Shown piece by piece: positions 60,344 through 64,000 of a stretch of 64,000 nt of DNA. Under the pieces are notes generated by a model, which was not told the origin of the DNA, did not search any database, and saw only the letters and a program-made list of their open reading frames with translations. Position numbers and translations under genes: made by a program. The stretch's first letter is position 1; each line of letters starts with the position of its first letter. The stretch lies in contig NZ_CP016312.1 in the NCBI RefSeq assembly GCF_001880325.1, forward strand, positions 1,674,001 through 1,738,000. Direction: 5' to 3'. The DNA comes from Thermus brockianus (lineage in GTDB: Bacteria > Deinococcota > Deinococci > Deinococcales > Thermaceae).

Positions 60344-60345
60344 GC

Positions 60346-60351
60346 TAGGCT
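60346..60351 (+). promoter_or_regulatory. -10 box of pxpA
   Basis: TAGGCT, 6 nt before the ATG at 60358; leaderless spacing. Confidence 0.4.
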
Positions 60352-60357
60352 AGGGGT

Positions 60358-61110
60358 ATGCGGGTGGACCTGAACGCCGATGCGGGGGAGTCCTACGGGG
60401 TCTACGCCTACGGGCACGACCGGGAGCTTTTCCCCTTGGTGAGCTCGGTGAACCTGGCCTGCGGTTTCCACGGGGGAAGCCCTTCGCGCATGCGGGAGGG
60501 GGTGGCCCTGGCCAAGACCCACGGGGTGGCGGTGGGGGCCCACCCCGGCTTTCCCGACCTGGTGGGCTTCGGCCGCCGGGAGATGGCCCTAAGCCCCGAG
60601 GAGGTCTATGCCGACGTCCTCTACCAGATAGGGGCCCTTTATGCCTTCTTGCGGGCGGAAGGCCTTCCCCTCCACCACGTGAAGCCCCATGGGGCCCTTT
60701 ACCTCAAGGCCTGCCGGGACCGGGAGACGGCCCGGGCCATCGCCGAGGCGGTGAAGGCCTTTGACCCGGGGCTACCCCTGGTGGTCCTCCCCGGCACGGT
60801 CTACGAGGAGGAGGCGCGGCGGGTGGGGCTTAGGGTGGTCCTCGAGGGCTTCCCCGAGCGGGCCTACCTGCAAAACGGCCAGCTCGCCCCCCGCTCCCTC
60901 CCCGGGTCCTGGATCACCGACCCTAAGGAGGCGGCGCGGCGGGCGGTGCGCATGGTCCTAGAGGGCAAGGTGGAGGCCTTGGACGGGGGAGAGGTGGCGG
61001 TGCGGGCCGAAACCCTCTGCATCCACGGGGACAACCCCAACGCCCCCCAGGTGGCGAAGGCGGTGCGGGAGGCTTTGGAGGCGGAGGGCGTGGCGGTGCA
61101 GGCCTTTTGA
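60358..61110 (+). CDS. pxpA: 5-oxoprolinase subunit A (LamB/YcsF)
   Basis: 250 residues. The family start VDLNADAGESYGVYAYGHD is unmistakable, followed by SVNLACGFHGGSPSRMREGV, GVAVGAHPGFPDLVGFGRRE, HHVKPHGALYLKACRDRETA and a final ETLCIHGDNPNAPQVAKAVR. PxpA acts with PxpB and PxpC to open 5-oxoproline to glutamate with ATP, removing a damage product that forms quickly from glutamine at high temperature. pxpB and pxpC are not next to it here. Confidence 0.95.
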   Translation: MRVDLNADAGESYGVYAYGHDRELFPLVSSVNLACGFHGGSPSRMREGVALAKTHGVAVGAHPGFPDLVGFGRREMALSPEEVYADVLYQIGALYAFLRAEGLPLHHVKPHGALYLKACRDRETARAIAEAVKAFDPGLPLVVLPGTVYEEEARRVGLRVVLEGFPERAYLQNGQLAPRSLPGSWITDPKEAARRAVRMVLEGKVEALDGGEVAVRAETLCIHGDNPNAPQVAKAVREALEAEGVAVQAF

Positions 61111-61112
61111 GC

Positions 61113-61141
61113 TTGACCGCCCGGGTGGCCTCCTCTAAGAT
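61113..61141 (+). promoter_or_regulatory. tRNA-Met promoter
   Basis: TTGACC (61113-61118), 17 bp and TAAGAT (61136-61141), about 20 nt before the mature tRNA. Confidence 0.7.
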
Positions 61142-61161
61142 GGGGGTTGCCTGGCGCCCTT

Positions 61162-61238
61162 GGCGGCGTAGCTCAGGTGGTCAGAGCACACGACTCATAA
61201 TCGTGGTGTCGTGGGTTCGAGTCCCACCGCCGCCACCA
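61162..61238 (+). tRNA. tRNA-Met(CAU), elongator
   Basis: 77 nt including CCA. Acceptor GGCGGCG pairs with CGCCGCC, the D stem is GCTC/GAGC, and the anticodon stem ACGA/TCGT region encloses CTCATAA (anticodon CAT). The T arm is GTGGG TTCGAGT CCCAC. It lacks the initiator features (three G-C pairs at the base of the anticodon stem, a C1 mismatch). It is the likely integration target of the element that follows. Confidence 0.9.
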
Positions 61239-61240
61239 GT

Positions 61241-61272
61241 GCCCCGGGAAGCTTCTTCCCGGGGCCTTTCTT
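61241..61272 (+). terminator. tRNA-Met terminator
   Basis: An 11-bp perfect stem (GCCCCGGGAAG with CTTCCCGGGGC, 3-nt loop) followed by CTTTCTT. Confidence 0.8.
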
Positions 61273-61329
61273 ATCGCCAAAATCCCGCCTTTCCGGAAAC
61301 GGGCGGACACCCCCCTGCCGACGCGTCAT

Positions 61330-61387
61330 CCGAACACAATCATCTGAATGAACCGGGTACAAAACCGAACACAAGGGGGGTTGTGTG
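61330..61387 (+). promoter_or_regulatory. repeats and dyad at the integrase start
   Basis: CCGAACACAA occurs twice (61330-61339 and 61365-61374), 35 bp apart. The second copy forms an inverted repeat, ACACAA-GGGGGG-TTGTGT, that covers the GTG start of the integrase (61385). These could be recombinase arm sites or an operator for autoregulation. Confidence 0.45.
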
Positions 61388-62263
61388 GAAAGGCTTTCGG
61401 AATGGCTTGGAGTGTTCCTGCAGGACGGGAAGGCGCGGGGATTGTCGCCCAGAACCTTGGCCTTTTATCGGGAGGGGGTGAATAGCATGCTTAGGATTGT
61501 GGGGGACAAGCGGGCGCAGGACCTGGCGCCCTCGGACCTTAGGGCTTTCCTGGCGCGTTCCCACGAGGAAGGGCTTAGCCCCGGCGGGGTTGTGGCCCGC
61601 TACCGGGCGGTGCGGGCGTTTGTTAGGTGGCTTGTGCGGGAGGGTGTTTTGGAGCATGACCCTACGGCCAGGATTAGGCCCCCCAAGGCCCCGCCCCCGG
61701 ACCTTGCGGTGGTGCGCCCCGGGGAGATACGCAGGATGCTTCTGGCGGCGGATGGGGGGCGGCACCCCTTCCGCGATAAAGCGATACTGCTTTTGCTTTG
61801 GGATACCGCCGCGCGGATAGGGGAGATTGTGGGGCTTAGGCTTGAGGACTTCCGGCCCGAAGGGATAAGGGTAAGGCGCAAGGGCGGGGCCTACCAAGTG
61901 CTTCCCATTTCGCCCCCTACGCGGAGGGCGGTTTGGGCTTACCTTAGGAACGAAAGGCCGGAAAGCCCAAGCGATGCCCTATTCCTAAGCGCCACGGGGA
62001 GGCCGATAAGTAGCGATGCGGTCCGGCAAATGCTACGGCGGCTTGCTAGGGCGGCGGGTGTCCCCTATAAGTCCCCGCATGCCTTCCGTAGGGGGGCCGC
62101 GGTGGTCATGGTGAAAAACGGGATTAACCCTTATGCCCTCCAGGTCCTAATGGGGCACAAGTCCCCGGCCATGACCGCCCACTATGTGCGGCTTGCGGAA
62201 AAGGACCTTAAGGAGATACACGCGAAGGTCGCACCGGCCCTCGGGCTATTGCGGGACATCTAG
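61385..62263 (+). CDS. tyrosine recombinase/integrase
   Basis: 292 residues, XerC/D-like. The N-terminal SAM-like core-binding domain is seen in LSEWLGVFLQDGKARGLSPR and VARYRAVRAFVRWLVREGVL. In the catalytic domain the Arg is in LLLWDTAARIGEIVGLRLED, the Lys in GIRVRRKGGAYQVLPI, HxxR in KSPHAFRRGAAVVMVKNGIN and the H and nucleophile Tyr in LMGHKSPAMTAHYVRLAEKD. All active residues are present. It lies 147 bp downstream of tRNA-Met and uses more A/T-ending codons than the flanking genes, which fits a mobile element. Its end overlaps the convergent nuclease-like gene by 18 bp. Confidence 0.92.
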   Translation: MERLSEWLGVFLQDGKARGLSPRTLAFYREGVNSMLRIVGDKRAQDLAPSDLRAFLARSHEEGLSPGGVVARYRAVRAFVRWLVREGVLEHDPTARIRPPKAPPPDLAVVRPGEIRRMLLAADGGRHPFRDKAILLLLWDTAARIGEIVGLRLEDFRPEGIRVRRKGGAYQVLPISPPTRRAVWAYLRNERPESPSDALFLSATGRPISSDAVRQMLRRLARAAGVPYKSPHAFRRGAAVVMVKNGINPYALQVLMGHKSPAMTAHYVRLAEKDLKEIHAKVAPALGLLRDI

Positions 62264-62746
62264 AACGGCGGGTTCCACTTCTTCTAGGGGAACGCGCCAG
62301 ACTAGGCTAATCCAGGTGCGCCCCCCGTAGCCCTCGGTCCGGGTTTCCCTAAGGTAATCCCCCCATCGGGCCCTGTTCGCTTCGGCAATAGCCCGAAGGG
62401 TGGGCAAGTGAAGGACCAGAAGCCCATCGGTGTAGACCACGATGAGGAGTTCCGCCGGGGAAGTCCAAAGCCATCCCGGGGTGCCCCTGTCCAGGTCTGC
62501 CGTGGTTTCCAGGAACACGGCGGCGTGCTTCAGGGGGTGTAATGAGCCCCGGTAGCGCTTGATTTGCACGGGGATGGGAAAGTGGGGGCGACGGATTATC
62601 AGGTCCACGCCGCGCCGGTCAAGGTCTGAGGGTGCGGGTTCTATGGGGCATCCGGGGTAAAGCTTGCCCAGAAGGGCCAGGACTTGGGGGTCTTTCTCGG
62701 CGGCCCTACCAAAGTCCAGGTCCTGGGCAAAGGGCCGCGCGGTCAT
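62246..62746 (-). CDS. small PD-(D/E)XK nuclease-like protein of the element
   Basis: 166 residues. The core DLDRRGVDLIIRRPHFPIPV, then QIKRYRGSLHPLKHA, has the layout of a PD-(D/E)XK nuclease: an Asp on the first strand and Q-x-K on the next, preceded by a helix with KDPQVLALLGKLYPG. A strand LLIVVYTDGLLVLHLP follows. It could be a Holliday-junction resolvase, a restriction-type or an element-processing nuclease; I cannot name a family. The ATG at 62746 overlaps the end of the Rep-like gene by 41 bp, so the two form one transcript. The upstream part of the open frame is a shadow of rep. Confidence 0.6.
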   Translation of the reverse strand: MTARPFAQDLDFGRAAEKDPQVLALLGKLYPGCPIEPAPSDLDRRGVDLIIRRPHFPIPVQIKRYRGSLHPLKHAAVFLETTADLDRGTPGWLWTSPAELLIVVYTDGLLVLHLPTLRAIAEANRARWGDYLRETRTEGYGGRTWISLVWRVPLEEVEPAVLDVPQ

Positions 62747-63971
62747 GGTCCACCCCCAGAAGGGCGCTAAGCCTTCGTAGGTCGGGGGGTGGGGGTAGGT
62801 CCACGGCTTGGCAGAAGCTTTCCAGGGCATCGCGGGCGGCTTGGCGGACCACCGGCGAAGGGGACTCGAGGCCCCGGAGGTTAGCCGCCAGGAACCTCGG
62901 GGGGTCCACCACGACCACACCGGGGGCCAAGGGGATGGGTCCTTGGGGAAGGGCCGGTTGTTTCCCCGGGAAACGCTTGGGGGAACGGCCTTCGCGCCCC
63001 GTGGAGGCCCAGAAGCCCCGCGCCCCAAGGAGGGCGTCATAGTGGCGCCTTTGGCCGGCCTTGGCCAGGTAGCGGGCGGCGGCCTTGGGGTTTTGCAGTT
63101 CCTCGGCGTGGCGCAGTTCCAAGCCCGAACGCCGGGCGAGGGTGCGCAAGCGCGCAATGGGGAGCCCTTCGGTGATTAGGTGCGCATGGGGATAGAAGGC
63201 CCCATCCCCGGCCCGCGTTTCCACCACCAGGGCGAAGGCCACCCCTTCGCGGCGCAAACGGCCGGCAAGGGCGGAGAAAGCTTGCCCCACTTCAGGGGGG
63301 ACGGCGGCCAAGCGGCGGGCTTCCTCGGAAGGGGGAACAGGGGGGACGAGGGTCGCGAAAATAGCCTCCCCCCGGCCCGCAAGGGCCTCGGCGACCGCGT
63401 CAAGTTTTTCGCGGCGGCGCTTGTAAGTGGCGGGTTTCGCAAGGGACCGGAAGCGACGGGACTTCCGAGGACGCCCCCGCCGCCTTTTGGGGGAGGGCGC
63501 TATCGGCGGTGCCGGGTCATCTTCCCCGTCATCGTCCCCGCTTTCGTCGTCCTCTTCATCCTCGGGAGGCCCATTAGAAGGGGCATTAAGGTTGAGGGGG
63601 GTGCGGGCCCGGGGTTGGGAACGGGGGCGGTGGAAGGGGATGGTTTTTATAACCCGCCTTCGTAGAACCTCGGGAACAATCCTGTTGTTGTGGTGCTCCA
63701 CGTCTAGCGCGGCGTACCTTTCCCAAAAGTGCAGGGCTTCGTCATAGACGCGGGCCTTAAGGATAGGGTCAATGCGGGCCTTCTTGCGCTTCTTGGGCTT
63801 CTTGCGGTTGTAAAGGTGGATCCACACATAGGTGCGTATCAAGCGCCCTTTGGCGCGTTCTTTGCGCTTTTCTACCCCGCATTCAATTCTATTTTGACGC
63901 CCTTCCGAACGCCTTTTCCACCGGGGTTGACGCCGTTTTAGGCTTTTTGATATAATGTTCTCAGGTAGCAT
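62706..63971 (-). CDS. putative HUH rolling-circle replication initiator (Rep-like)
   Basis: 421 residues. A basic N-terminus (KSLKRRQPRWKRRSEGRQNR, then KKPKKRKKAR) leads to a low-complexity acidic linker (PPEDEEDDESGDDDGEDD) and a basic patch. The catalytic part follows: IFATLVPPVPPSEEARRL resembles Rep motif 1, ALVVETRAGDGAFYPHAHLI contains the His-x-His of HUH motif 2, and AARYLAKAGQRRHYDALLGA, then RGFWASTG, places a Tyr-x-x-x-Lys motif 3 ahead of an R-G-F-W-x-S stretch typical of plasmid and phage Reps. GGGGAGG precedes the ATG at 63971. It is only 29 bp from the window edge, so its promoter is not fully visible. Confidence 0.65.
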   Translation of the reverse strand: MLPENIISKSLKRRQPRWKRRSEGRQNRIECGVEKRKERAKGRLIRTYVWIHLYNRKKPKKRKKARIDPILKARVYDEALHFWERYAALDVEHHNNRIVPEVLRRRVIKTIPFHRPRSQPRARTPLNLNAPSNGPPEDEEDDESGDDDGEDDPAPPIAPSPKRRRGRPRKSRRFRSLAKPATYKRRREKLDAVAEALAGRGEAIFATLVPPVPPSEEARRLAAVPPEVGQAFSALAGRLRREGVAFALVVETRAGDGAFYPHAHLITEGLPIARLRTLARRSGLELRHAEELQNPKAAARYLAKAGQRRHYDALLGARGFWASTGREGRSPKRFPGKQPALPQGPIPLAPGVVVVDPPRFLAANLRGLESPSPVVRQAARDALESFCQAVDLPPPPDLRRLSALLGVDHDRAALCPGPGLW

Positions 63972-64000
63972 GTTGTTTTCCTCCCCGGGGGCATTGAGCC

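Larger units (their letters stand above)
61239..64000. mobile_element. left end of an integrated element beside tRNA-Met
   Basis: A tyrosine recombinase, a Rep-like HUH protein and a nuclease-like protein follow directly after tRNA-Met and its terminator. Base composition becomes more A/T-rich towards the window end. The far end and a second copy of the tRNA 3' segment (attR) are not in the window, so the size is unknown. The order recombinase then replication genes fits an integrative, possibly excisable and rolling-circle-replicating element. Confidence 0.65.

Noticed and set aside
61349-61359. TGAACCGGGTA shared with the promoter at 2814, as a regulon site in the element
   Set aside because: An 11-base match in 64 kb of biased DNA can easily occur by chance, and it lacks the dyad half.
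63540-63600. Self-targeting of the mobile element by the CRISPR array
   Set aside because: By eye I found no spacer matching the element or any other part of the window.

Overview
The window is very GC-rich chromosomal DNA from a member of the genus Thermus. The signs are near-exclusive G/C third codon positions, GTG and TTG starts, short or leaderless promoters with TANNNT boxes 6-8 nt before start codons, the Thermus pair of ubiquitin-like sulfur carrier TtuB and tRNA thiolase TtuA, and a CRP-LolD-PNP-dodecin neighbourhood that I recall from T. thermophilus. I cannot name the species.

Layout. 1-10.5 kb: end of a HEAT-repeat gene, a membrane glycosyltransferase, an MFS transporter divergent from a nitronate-monooxygenase-like enzyme, an exported flavoprotein, a DJ-1-like protein, a TetR regulator, uvrA and a SIS-domain sugar-phosphate enzyme. 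10.5-15.5 kb: csaA, tRNA-Ile(CAU), small conserved genes, a lytic-transglycosylase-like protein, a NYN protein, ferredoxin-NADP reductase and a zinc alcohol dehydrogenase. 15.6-21.9 kb: a five-gene peptide ABC transporter operon. 21.9-25 kb: acuB-acuC-ttuB-ttuA-DUF1653. 25-36.5 kb: alpha-glucosidase, two methyltransferases, tRNA-Leu nested in the 3' end of lnt, a phosphoesterase, queG, hom-thrC, small membrane proteins, a 2-phosphoglycerate kinase with three ATP-cone-like modules, and tRNA-Cys/tRNA-Val. 36.4-39.2 kb: thioesterase, hemW and glycerate kinase.

39.2-40.2 kb: a solitary CRISPR array of 15 repeats and 14 spacers with no cas genes in the window. 40.4-46.6 kb: a glyoxylate/glycolate module (glcF, glcE, glcD, malate synthase aceB) with a divergent IclR regulator. 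Glycerate kinase lies on the other side of the array. 46.7-47.4 kb: a regulator made of two HspR/MerR units encoded by an exact 276-bp direct repeat. 47.4-61.1 kb: dipeptidase, ComB-like phosphatase, CRP, LolD, purine nucleoside phosphorylase, enoyl-CoA hydratase, an HD-domain protein, DUF2267, dodecin, acyl-CoA synthetase, an MBL-fold hydrolase, a shortened phosphohexomutase, the UvrD/PcrA helicase and 5-oxoprolinase subunit A.

61.2 kb to the end looks like one end of an integrated mobile element beside tRNA-Met. It carries a tyrosine recombinase, a small PD-(D/E)XK-like nuclease candidate and a large protein with HUH rolling-circle Rep features. It runs off the window and is the best candidate here for a poorly described system.

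Caveat: eight genes (oppA, a methyltransferase, lnt, hom, glcE, glcD, an M20 dipeptidase and fadD) carry apparent single-base frameshifts at nine sites. Eight of the nine look like one missing G/C in a G or C run. Collapsed homopolymers in the assembly are a likelier cause than eight true pseudogenes. I annotate these genes across the frameshift.
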